From Candidatus Gastranaerophilales bacterium (lineage in GTDB: Bacteria > Cyanobacteriota > Vampirovibrionia > Gastranaerophilales > Gastranaerophilaceae): 5,925 nt of DNA. The stretch's first letter is position 1, and every line of letters starts with the position of its first letter. The translations under genes and the position numbers were made by a program. Below are positions 1 to 4,718 of the stretch, piece after piece. Location of the stretch: the NCBI GenBank assembly GCA_944326495.1, contig CALVEE010000066.1, forward strand, positions 1-5,925, read 5' to 3'. Below the pieces are notes generated by a model, which worked only from the letters and a program-made list of their open reading frames with translations, was not told where the DNA came from and did not search any database.

Positions 1-119
1 TAGTCTTTTGTATATTTTTTAAGAGTAATTTTAAAAAAGTAAAGGGATAGATAATAAGACACAATTGTCCGGTAAAAATTTTGCTTATTGACAATATGCC
101 CCCTCCCTATTGAGGGAAC
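1..119. other. AT-rich gene-free left edge
   Basis: No supported gene. The three forward frames hit stops by about position 50, so at most a dozen C-terminal codons of an upstream gene could be present, and nothing identifies one. Positions 64-69 (attgtc) and 90-95 (gacaat) can pair. The motif tgtccggtaaaaat at 66-79 recurs with one change at 915-928, just beyond the other end of the repeat array. A small hairpin, tccct(attg)aggga, at 104-117 is the left tail of the first fold-back unit. Confidence 0.5.
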
Positions 120-215
120 GGATTTGCGGACGGACGGGAGTCCGGATAGCGAACAGACTGAACCGGCTAAGCCGTGAGGCTTAAAGGGGAAGCTCTGTGA
201 GCGTGGAGCAAATCC
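120..215 (+). repeat. 96-nt structured repeat element, copy A
   Basis: The ends are perfect 8-bp inverted repeats (ggatttgc at 120-127, gcaaatcc at 208-215). Inside are cggac-GGGA-gtccg (131-144), taagcc-GTGA-ggctta (168-183) and gctc-tgt-gagc (192-202). Two of the loops fit the GNRA tetraloop rule. The reverse complement of 560-655 matches this copy over all 96 nt without gaps and with five substitutions (137, 138, 162, 166, 188), none of them in a listed stem. The element lies inside the left tail of the first fold-back unit. No ORF is visible. It could be a non-autonomous mobile element, a REP-like sequence or a structured RNA. The repeat is certain; its nature is inference. Confidence 0.85.
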
Positions 216-220
216 AAGAC

Positions 221-414
221 AGGGCTGGGGTGGGTGATAATTAAGATTTATGCGTTTATAGAAAATAATTTCTACTATATATTTATAAAATTCGTACGTT
301 TGGTTTCGGTCTCCTATTTTTTCTAATTTCTCCCTAACGGGCTGGCACCCATCCTAACCTTGCCTCCAGGGAAGGAACGCTACGAGCTTGGCGTAACTCC
401 CTCCCTAATCAGGG
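221..414 (+). repeat. Tandem fold-back repeat unit 1 (~194 bp)
   Basis: First of three head-to-tail copies. The unit starts agggctggggtgggtg (221-236), and an imperfect inverted partner cacccatcctaacctt lies at 346-361 (12 of 16 positions pair). Between the arms is an AT-rich core containing cgtacgtttggtttcggtct. After the right arm come a short GC-rich tail (gggaagg) and a linker, aacgctacgagcttggcg, which recurs with small changes after all three units. That shared linker indicates tandem duplication of the whole period rather than three independent insertions. Its left tail is interrupted by the 96-nt element at 120-215. Non-coding; resembles a MITE or REP-type intergenic repeat. Confidence 0.85.
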
Positions 415-711
415 AGGGTTGGGGTGAGTGATAATTAAGATTTATGAGTTTATAGAAAATAATTTCTAATATATGTTTATAAAATTCGTACGTTTGGTTT
501 CGGTCTCCTATTTTTATAATTTCTCCCTTACGGGCTGGCACCCATCCTAACCTTCCCTTGGATTTGCTCCACGCTCACAGAGCTTCACCTTTAAGCCTCA
601 CGGCTTAGTCGGCTCAGTCTGTTCGCTATCCGGACTTACGTCCGTCCGCAAATCCGCTCCCTCAAGGGAAGGAACGCTACAAGCTTGGCGTAACTCCCTC
701 CCTAATGAGGG
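415..711 (+). repeat. Tandem fold-back repeat unit 2, interrupted
   Basis: Same order as unit 1: agggttggggtgagtg arm, AT-rich core, ctccctta cgggctgg, cacccatcctaacc arm, tail and linker. It is about 103 bp longer because the 96-nt element plus a short duplicated tail is lodged between ccttccct and agggaagg. Without that insert the unit would be about 194 bp, matching units 1 and 3. Non-coding. Confidence 0.85.
560..655 (-). repeat. 96-nt structured repeat element, copy B (inverted)
   Basis: Reverse-complement copy of the element at 120-215, 91 of 96 positions identical, with the same 8-bp terminal inverted repeats. The loop GGGA of copy A reads GTAA here, another GNRA sequence, and the second hairpin keeps its GTGA loop. 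In its own orientation it is preceded by tcccttgagggagc and followed by aagggaaggttaggatgg; copy A is preceded by tccctattgagggaac and followed by aagacagggctggggtgg. Both copies therefore occupy the same site relative to a unit's terminal arm, one at a left end and one at a right end, which accounts for the opposite orientation. Confidence 0.85.
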
Positions 712-905
712 AGGGCTGGGGTGGGTGCTGATTAAGATTTATGCGTTTATAGAAAATAATTTCTAATATATGTTTATAAAATACGAACGTTTGGTTTTGG
801 CCTCCTATTTTTTATAATTTCTCCCTAACGGGCTGGCACCCATCCTAACCTTCCCTCACTAGGGAAGGAACGCTATACACTTGGCGCTGACTCCCTCCCT
901 TTTGA
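712..905 (+). repeat. Tandem fold-back repeat unit 3 (~194 bp)
   Basis: Third copy, uninterrupted: agggctggggtgggtg arm, AT-rich core, cacccatcctaacc arm, an intact tail hairpin ccttccc-tcacta-gggaagg, and a degenerate linker (aacgctatacacttggcg). Right after it the tgtctggtaaaaat motif (915-928) appears, echoing 66-79 on the far side of the array. This is the best copy from which to read the undisturbed tail. Non-coding. Confidence 0.83.
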
Positions 906-951
906 GGGCATAACTGTCTGGTAAAAATACGAACATTAGTCTGCCAATAAC

Positions 952-1155
952 TGTCATGCTGAATAGCCGGGGCGGGGTAAATGTAAAAAGGATAGAATAT
1001 AAAAATAGAAAGAGGCGTATTTCAGCATCTTACCGGCAGGGAATTACGCTTTCTAAGCGGTGAGATCCTGAACAGCTTGAAAATCGCGTTGGGATTTATC
1101 TATTCTTCCATCTTATTTACCCCTTACCCCGATTTTCTACGCTTTCAGGATGACA
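952..1155. mobile_element. MITE-like fold-back element, ~204 bp
   Basis: The ends are imperfect inverted repeats: tgtcatgctga at 952-962 and tcaggatgaca at 1145-1155 (10 of 11 pair). Nested inside are ggggtaaat (974-982) with atttacccc (1115-1123), and a central 15-bp stem, 1021-1035 with 1058-1072, having one mismatch and one G-T pair around a 22-nt loop. Elements with gtcatnctga-type ends are common intergenic repeats in several bacterial phyla. No transposase or credible ORF lies within, so it would be non-autonomous. No convincing target-site duplication could be seen. Confidence 0.65.
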
Positions 1156-1301
1156 ATAAAATTTGAAGGATGATTTTCTATTTTATTATCCGGATGGTCG
1201 GTTAGGCATACTTGCCCAAAATTAACTTATAACTATATTATCTAAATAAACTGTTCTTTTAAAATTCATTTTATAATTTTTTATTTGTTCGTATTGACTG
1301 C

Positions 1302-1370
1302 CCCCTCACCGCATCCGTAGTTTTCGGCACAGCCTCAAACACGGCTGCTCCTCTCCCGTAGGGAGAGGGA
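1302..1370. repeat. GC-rich REP-like fold-back
   Basis: An island of GC-rich sequence in AT-rich surroundings, beginning ccccctcaccgcatccgtag. It contains cagcc (1330-1334) paired with ggctg (1343-1347), then a perfect 8-bp hairpin cctctccc-gta-gggagagg at 1350-1368. Such ccctcacc...ctctccc...gggagagg sequences are typical of bacterial intergenic palindromic repeats. A T-rich stretch starts about 10 nt after the hairpin, so partial terminator activity is possible, but no gene precedes it. Only one copy is visible here. Confidence 0.5.
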
Positions 1371-1416
1371 ATAGTACTTTTTGTTTTTATTTGAACACTT
1401 ATGATAACTAAATAAA

Positions 1417-1447
1417 GAGTATTTTGGTGCTTGCACTAAAAATACTC
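1417..1447. other. Hairpin with CTTG tetraloop upstream of ychF
   Basis: Nine perfect base pairs (gagtatttt 1417-1425 with aaaatactc 1439-1447) continue through G-T, G-C, T-A and G-C pairs with a single bulged A1438. The loop is CTTG closed by G-C, a known stable tetraloop class. It lies upstream of the predicted ychF promoter, so it would not be in that transcript. On the minus strand it is followed by tttatttag, a weak T-rich tail. It could be a terminator for leftward transcription, a protein-binding dyad or another small repeat. Confidence 0.5.
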
Positions 1448-1502
1448 ACTAAATCTATTTTCAGTACAGCTTAAAATTTCACAATACAAGAAATTTTATT
1501 CG

Positions 1503-1511
1503 TGCTATTAT
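1503..1511 (+). promoter_or_regulatory. Extended -10 promoter for ychF
   Basis: The sequence tgctattat matches the extended -10 pattern TGnTATnAT. At 17-bp spacing the -35 region is poor (aataca, 1483-1488), which is tolerated in extended -10 promoters. A start near 1518 would give a leader of roughly 28 nt containing the gaaaggg ribosome-binding site. Confidence 0.4.
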
Positions 1512-1545
1512 AAAGACAAAGAATATTTTGAAAGGGATTTATTTT

Positions 1546-2643
1546 ATGCTAAGAGCCGGAATTGTAGGACTTCCAAATGTCGGAAAATCAACTTTGTTCA
1601 ACGCTTTAACTTCTGCGAAAAACGCACAGAGCGCAAATTATCCGTTTTGTACAATTGAGCCGAATGTCGGCGTAGTCGTTGTACCTGATGAAAGGCTGCA
1701 AATTTTATCGGATTTATGCAAATCAAAAGAGATTATTCCGACTGTAATAGAGTTTGTTGACATAGCAGGACTTGTAAAAGGCGCAAGCAAAGGCGAGGGA
1801 CTTGGAAACCAATTTTTGCATAACATTAGAGAAGTTGACGCTATAATTCAGGTTGTAAGGTGTTTTGATGATGAAAACACTATTCACGTCGAAGGAAAAG
1901 TTGATCCTATTTCTGACATTGAAACTATTAATACCGAACTTGCTCTTGCGGATTTAGCTTCAATAGAAAGAAGAATGCAGAGAATTGCAAAACAGGTTAA
2001 ATCCGGCGATAAGGAAGCTGTTATTGAGGATGGCGCATTAAAAAAGCTTAACGATTTATTGCAGGAAGGAACTTTTATAAATCTGAAAGACCACTTTAAT
2101 GAAGATGAAATCAATGTAATAAAACCGCTGAACTTAATGTCAGTTAAGCCGGTGATTTATTGCGCAAATGTTTCTGAATTTGACCTGAAAGACGGAAATG
2201 ATTACACAAAACGTGTTGAAGAATATGCAAAAACCCATGGGGCACAGACTGTAATCATTTGTGCAAGGATTGAAGAAGAGCTTGTAGATTTAGGTGAGGA
2301 AGGCGCTAAAGAATATTTAGAAGAGCTGGGTATTACAGACAGCGGAATTAATAAAATGATAAAATCAGTTTATGAACTTTTAAACCTCATTACCTTTATA
2401 ACAGCAGGAGAAAAAGAAGTTCACGCCTGGACTATAACAAAAGGCACAAAAGCTCCGCAGGCTGCTGGTGTTATCCATACGGATTTTGAAAAGGGATTTA
2501 TCCGGGCAGAAGTAACTGCTTATAAGGATTTTGTCGAAAACGGCTCTTATGCTGCCTGCAAAGACAAAGGTGTAACGCGCTTAGAAGGCAAAGATTACGT
2601 AATGCAGGACGGTGACATTGTCCACTTTAGATTTGCGGTATAA
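1546..2643 (+). CDS. ychF: Redox-regulated/ribosome-binding ATPase YchF (OLA1 family)
   Basis: Complete 365-residue member of the Obg-related YchF/OLA1 family, which binds ribosomes, hydrolyses ATP rather than GTP and modulates translation and oxidative-stress responses in the cytosol. Visible motifs: P-loop GLPNVGKST (residues 8-16), G3 DIAGL (72-76), the FLHNIR segment (90-95) where a hydrophobic residue replaces the usual catalytic Gln, and NVSE (208-211), the family's altered G4 motif linked to ATP preference. The C-terminal third (about 280-365) is the TGS domain, ending in the usual DGDIVHFRF. Length fits the family (E. coli 363). I chose ATG 1546 because gaaaggg (1530-1536) lies 9 nt upstream and the product begins directly at MLRAGIVGLP. 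An in-frame TTG at 1528 would add six residues but would bury that site. The usual neighbour pth is not adjacent. Confidence 0.97.
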   Translation: MLRAGIVGLPNVGKSTLFNALTSAKNAQSANYPFCTIEPNVGVVVVPDERLQILSDLCKSKEIIPTVIEFVDIAGLVKGASKGEGLGNQFLHNIREVDAIIQVVRCFDDENTIHVEGKVDPISDIETINTELALADLASIERRMQRIAKQVKSGDKEAVIEDGALKKLNDLLQEGTFINLKDHFNEDEINVIKPLNLMSVKPVIYCANVSEFDLKDGNDYTKRVEEYAKTHGAQTVIICARIEEELVDLGEEGAKEYLEELGITDSGINKMIKSVYELLNLITFITAGEKEVHAWTITKGTKAPQAAGVIHTDFEKGFIRAEVTAYKDFVENGSYAACKDKGVTRLEGKDYVMQDGDIVHFRFAV

Positions 2644-2657
2644 AAGCAGGCATAAAT

Positions 2658-2975
2658 TTATCTACTTAATAATATAGATATAATGCTATATATCTTTTTT
2701 AGTTTTCTTGTCGTGCAGGTGGAAAGCAGATTTACGATATTTTCTATAATTTCTTTGTTTGTTTCGGCAGGAGCAATCAAAAGTTCTACCGGTGTAATTT
2801 CAAAAGCATTACATATTTTATCAATAGTTTCTGCGGTTGGCTGATAGCGGTTTCTTTCAATATTAGACAGTCCTTGCAGACTTATACCGATTTTTTCAGA
2901 GAATTCTTCCTGGGTTAAATTATGCCTTTGCCGCAGCGCTCTTATATTAGAATTTATTAGTTTTTGATAATTCAT
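2658..2975 (-). CDS. XRE-family helix-turn-helix transcriptional regulator
   Basis: A 105-residue DNA-binding protein of the XRE/Cro-CI type. Residues 10-65 form the five-helix domain: IRALRQRHNLTQEEFSEKIG, then the recognition helix region ISLQGLSNIERNR (31-43), then QPTAETIDKICNAFEITPVELL. The tail (72-105) is predicted helical, ends in IYSIISILLSR and may serve dimerisation; no ligand or peptidase domain is present. It ends 14 nt past the ychF stop, convergent with it. It is divergent from the 312-residue coiled-coil gene, so it most likely represses that gene and itself, though this is inferred from position only. The single ATG at 2975 has no clear Shine-Dalgarno sequence, and a candidate -10 box ends only 9 nt upstream, so the message may be leaderless. 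No alternative start exists before the upstream in-frame stop. Confidence 0.88.
   Translation of the reverse strand: MNYQKLINSNIRALRQRHNLTQEEFSEKIGISLQGLSNIERNRYQPTAETIDKICNAFEITPVELLIAPAETNKEIIENIVNLLSTCTTRKLKKIYSIISILLSR
2676..2700 (+). terminator. Rho-independent terminator of ychF
   Basis: A 7-bp stem, agatata (2676-2682) with tatatct (2689-2695), a 6-nt loop and a run of T through 2700. The stem is purely A/T except for one G-C pair, so it is weak, but the U-tract is good. It lies inside the 3' end of the convergent XRE gene and encodes part of its last residues on the other strand. Confidence 0.55.
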
Positions 2976-2984
2976 ATATAATAG

Positions 2985-3014
2985 CTTATAATATTCTGCT
3001 AATCAGTTTAACAA
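2985..3014 (-). promoter_or_regulatory. Candidate promoter of the XRE gene
   Basis: Read on the minus strand: -35 TTGTTA (3014-3009), 18-bp spacer, -10 TATAAG (2990-2985). The predicted start falls within about three nucleotides of the ATG, implying an almost leaderless transcript. The AT-rich context makes chance matches likely. Confidence 0.35.
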
Positions 3015-3134
3015 ATTATTTGAATATTTTTCTGGCTATTCAATTGTAAAAATTTGTAACAAATCAAGCTATTTTGCTAAAGTTTTTTAAATTTGTGCCG
3101 TAAATACGAATATGTAAGATAGAAACTGATCAGT
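3001..3134. promoter_or_regulatory. Divergent control region with candidate operators
   Basis: This 196-bp gap (2976-3171) between two divergent genes has several dyads. atcagttt (3002-3009) and aaactgat (3123-3130) are perfect inverted partners near the two promoters, and the second lies in the 10-bp palindrome actgatcagt (3125-3134). Midway are nested pairs: ttgaata (3020-3026) with tattcaa (3037-3043), and acaaatt (3011-3017) with aatttgt (3051-3057). These are plausible binding sites for the XRE protein. A rightward promoter may be ttgtgc (3093-3098), 16 bp, taagat (3115-3120), which is a weak match. Confidence 0.35.
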
Positions 3135-3171
3135 AAGAAAGAATTTTAATCAAACGAAAGGAGTTACAATT

Positions 3172-4110
3172 ATGGTTGATATTAGCAGAGTATCACAAAA
3201 TGTTAGGCAAATGATAGATGATATCGCATCTCAAGATGGCAAAAAAGGTATTTCAAGCCAAGCAGAGAGGAATGCTCTTGCCGATTTGTTATCAGGCGGA
3301 AAAATTACAGGAAAGTCTAACATTGATTATATTCAAGGTGAAATTAATAACTTTGATTTAAATGAAGCCGCCAAAAATGCCAGTGATTTTGTTAAAAAAG
3401 CTATTAAAAGTGCTATGAAAATGACCGGTGACAAAAAGGCTATTGACGATAAAACGGAGCTTGCTGTTCTGGATAGCATTATTAATAATGCTGATGGAAA
3501 TTATAGTGCTGAAGACATTCAATATGCTAAACTTTTAAAAGCGCAAAGTGTATATGCAGGTGAAAAAAGTACTGAAGCAGCTTTAATAGAAGAAAATAGT
3601 GTTTTAGCAGAAAAGAATTCAGAACTAATGGCGGAAAATAGAGAACTTAAAGCAGAGCTTGAAGCAACAAAACAACAGGCAGCTAAAGCTATTGCTGAGT
3701 TTGAAGCAAAGGCTGCTGAATTTAAGAATATAAATAATCCTCTGATAAAAGATGCTATAGATCAAATCAAAGGTTCTTTAACAAAGATTAACAATGCAAG
3801 TACTGAATCTTCTGAACTTATTACAGAATTAGAAGCTAAACAGGGTGCAGTTAAAATGGGAAAACTTACTAAAGCTACATTGAAAAGTTTTCAGAAATCT
3901 GTACATAAGAAAATTCAGCAAAACCAAACTACTATTGATAAAGAAAAGACACAGATACAAAACAATATGGAAATATTGAAGAACAGTGCTCCCGATTTAG
4001 CTAAAACAGTATTAACCGCAATAAGCGGCGGATTAAGCAATGTACTATTCAGTGTATTTGAAGATACGCCAGAATCGGCTCCGGATACTTCGAAAAAGAC
4101 TGAATTATAA
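3172..4110 (+). CDS. Uncharacterised cytosolic coiled-coil protein
   Basis: 312 residues, family not recognised. There is no signal peptide and no clear membrane span, although residues 277-296 are fairly hydrophobic. The N-terminal part has two related helix-DG-helix stretches, DDIASQDGKKGISSQAE (16-32) and DSIINNADGNYSAED (101-115), vaguely EF-hand-like but lacking the full set of calcium ligands. Residues about 134-185 form a strong coiled coil: Leu at 138, 145, 152 and 159, and Asn at 142, 149 and 156, place Leu at d and Asn at a positions, as in dimeric leucine zippers. A second helical, Lys/Gln-rich stretch spans 230-272, and the tail is polar and Pro/Asp/Lys-rich. The start is secure: gaaaggag (3156-3163) sits 8 nt before ATG. 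It is divergent from the XRE gene, its probable regulator. A structural, scaffold or surface-independent effector role is possible, but nothing proves one. Confidence 0.85.
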   Translation: MVDISRVSQNVRQMIDDIASQDGKKGISSQAERNALADLLSGGKITGKSNIDYIQGEINNFDLNEAAKNASDFVKKAIKSAMKMTGDKKAIDDKTELAVLDSIINNADGNYSAEDIQYAKLLKAQSVYAGEKSTEAALIEENSVLAEKNSELMAENRELKAELEATKQQAAKAIAEFEAKAAEFKNINNPLIKDAIDQIKGSLTKINNASTESSELITELEAKQGAVKMGKLTKATLKSFQKSVHKKIQQNQTTIDKEKTQIQNNMEILKNSAPDLAKTVLTAISGGLSNVLFSVFEDTPESAPDTSKKTEL

Positions 4111-4116
4111 GGTTTA

Positions 4117-4151
4117 AAGTTTTTGCCGGTATTTCTATACCGGCAAAACTT
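4117..4151. terminator. Shared hairpin between convergent genes
   Basis: A 12-bp perfect stem (ttttgccggtat 4121-4132 with ataccggcaaaa 4137-4148), loop TTCT, extended by three pairs past one bulged T. It begins 6 nt after the stop of the 312-residue gene and 7 nt from the stop of the opposing 95-residue gene, so it probably terminates both. It is atypical because on each strand the GC-rich core is followed by A residues paired to T, not by an immediate U-run. The rightward side does become T-rich at 4150-4166. Confidence 0.6.
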
Positions 4152-4158
4152 CATTATA

Positions 4159-4446
4159 TTATTTCTTATGTTTCGCAGAGTTAATAACCCAGCCGTCAGA
4201 ACGGAAATGTGCATAGTTGTTTTTCCCGCGATATTTTTCTGCCTCAGGACTGGTCTTAAGCCAGCTCTCTAAAATTTTTAAGGCTTTAGTCAAAAGTTCA
4301 TATCCGTATTTTTCGATTAAAGAACCATATTGATGCGGTGTCAGGATTACAAATTCTATATCCGGAATTGACGCCCTTATTTTGGAGTCATATTTAGGTC
4401 GTCCGCCTTTTTTACCGTTTTCTATACTTGCTAATGCTCTATCCAT
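4159..4446 (-). CDS. Small basic protein, phage replication-module-like
   Basis: 95 residues, second gene of a leftward operon. The N-terminus carries ENGKKGGRPKYDSK (9-22), an AT-hook-like GGRPK motif often seen near the start of phage and plasmid DNA-processing proteins. Residues 31-64 (EFVILTPHQYGSLIEKYGYE and following helix) and 72-91 (YRGKNNYAHFRSDGWVINSA) resemble the small C-terminal module of phage replisome-organiser-type proteins, with a 'LT-x-Q-Y-x-x-L-I-x-K-Y-G' helix and a closing aromatic, Asn-rich segment. That resemblance is from memory and no named family is assigned. Start: ATG at 4446 with an aaggaaggag ribosome site (4465-4456), 9 nt spacing. Its first 8 nt overlap the end of the upstream Cys-rich gene, so translation is probably coupled. 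The gene ends against the shared hairpin. Confidence 0.75.
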   Translation of the reverse strand: MDRALASIENGKKGGRPKYDSKIRASIPDIEFVILTPHQYGSLIEKYGYELLTKALKILESWLKTSPEAEKYRGKNNYAHFRSDGWVINSAKHKK

Positions 4447-4657
4447 TATTATTTTCTCCTTCCTTCGGGGCTCCTATTTTCCTTACCAGCTCAATAACGG
4501 TTTCTTTCATTCTGCATCTGGAATTCCCATAAGCAAAATATATCCGGTATAAATTGCATTTTGAGCACACACACCCAAGTTTATAGCAATCTATTGCCGT
4601 AGGAGTCCAGGTTTTTGATATTGTCTCACTACATGATACATTATACCTGTAATCCAT
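4439..4657 (-). CDS. Small cysteine-rich protein, possible metal binder
   Basis: 72 residues, first gene of the leftward operon. It has six Cys: C9, then the cluster C24, C29, C31, C34, and C48. The core WTPTAIDCYKLGCVCSKC (17-34) followed by YRIYF and SRCRMKETVIELVRKIGAP (46-64) reads as a compact domain with a Cys4-type metal site (C-x4-C-x-C-x2-C) and a C-terminal helix. Fe-S or zinc binding is plausible from spacing only. No signal peptide. I believe similar short proteins occur widely in uncultured gut bacteria, but I know no named family. Start: ATG 4657 is preceded by ggaggagc (4674-4667), about 9-12 nt away. The stop TAG lies within ATGGATAG, overlapping the next start. It is transcribed from a near-consensus promoter shared with the divergent S24 repressor region, so probably repressed by it. 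Confidence 0.75.
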   Translation of the reverse strand: MDYRYNVSCSETISKTWTPTAIDCYKLGCVCSKCNLYRIYFAYGNSRCRMKETVIELVRKIGAPKEGENNNG

Positions 4658-4689
4658 TTAATTTAAGCTCCTCCAACAATCATAAACAT

Positions 4690-4718
4690 TTGACATAACT
4701 AAAAATATATGCTTAAAT
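4690..4718 (+). promoter_or_regulatory. Candidate rightward promoter 1 for the S24 gene
   Basis: -35 TTGACA (4690-4695, perfect), 17-bp spacer, -10 ttaaat (4713-4718, 4 of 6). The start would be near 4725, giving a 77-nt leader. The transcript would run straight across the leftward promoter, face to face with it. Confidence 0.4.

Noticed and set aside
120..215. tRNA or tRNA-like gene
   Set aside because: The 8-bp end stem and internal hairpins superficially suggest a cloverleaf, but there is no TTCGA T-loop, D-loop or proper anticodon arm and the length is wrong.
221..905. CRISPR array
   Set aside because: Only three copies of a ~194-bp unit with no short repeat/unique spacer pattern and no cas genes.
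956..1063. 35-codon ORF from ATG inside the MITE-like element
   Set aside because: No ribosome site, basic low-complexity product, and made of the inverted-repeat arms.
1350..1380. Intrinsic terminator at cctctcccgtagggagagg
   Set aside because: No gene lies upstream, and the T-rich stretch begins about 10 nt after the stem; better explained as a REP-like palindrome.
1528..1545. TTG start giving a six-residue longer YchF
   Set aside because: The gaaaggg ribosome site lies inside this extension at correct spacing for ATG 1546, and family members begin directly before the P-loop strand.
1638..1826. 62-aa minus-strand ORF within ychF
   Set aside because: Antisense shadow of a well-conserved gene, with no promoter or ribosome site and a low-complexity product.
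1884..2114. 76-aa minus-strand ORF within ychF
   Set aside because: Antisense shadow of conserved coding sequence; no recognisable domain.
3915..4214. 99-aa minus-strand ORF overlapping two genes
   Set aside because: It is antisense to the end of the coiled-coil gene, runs through the shared hairpin and overlaps the 95-residue gene on its own strand; product not protein-like.
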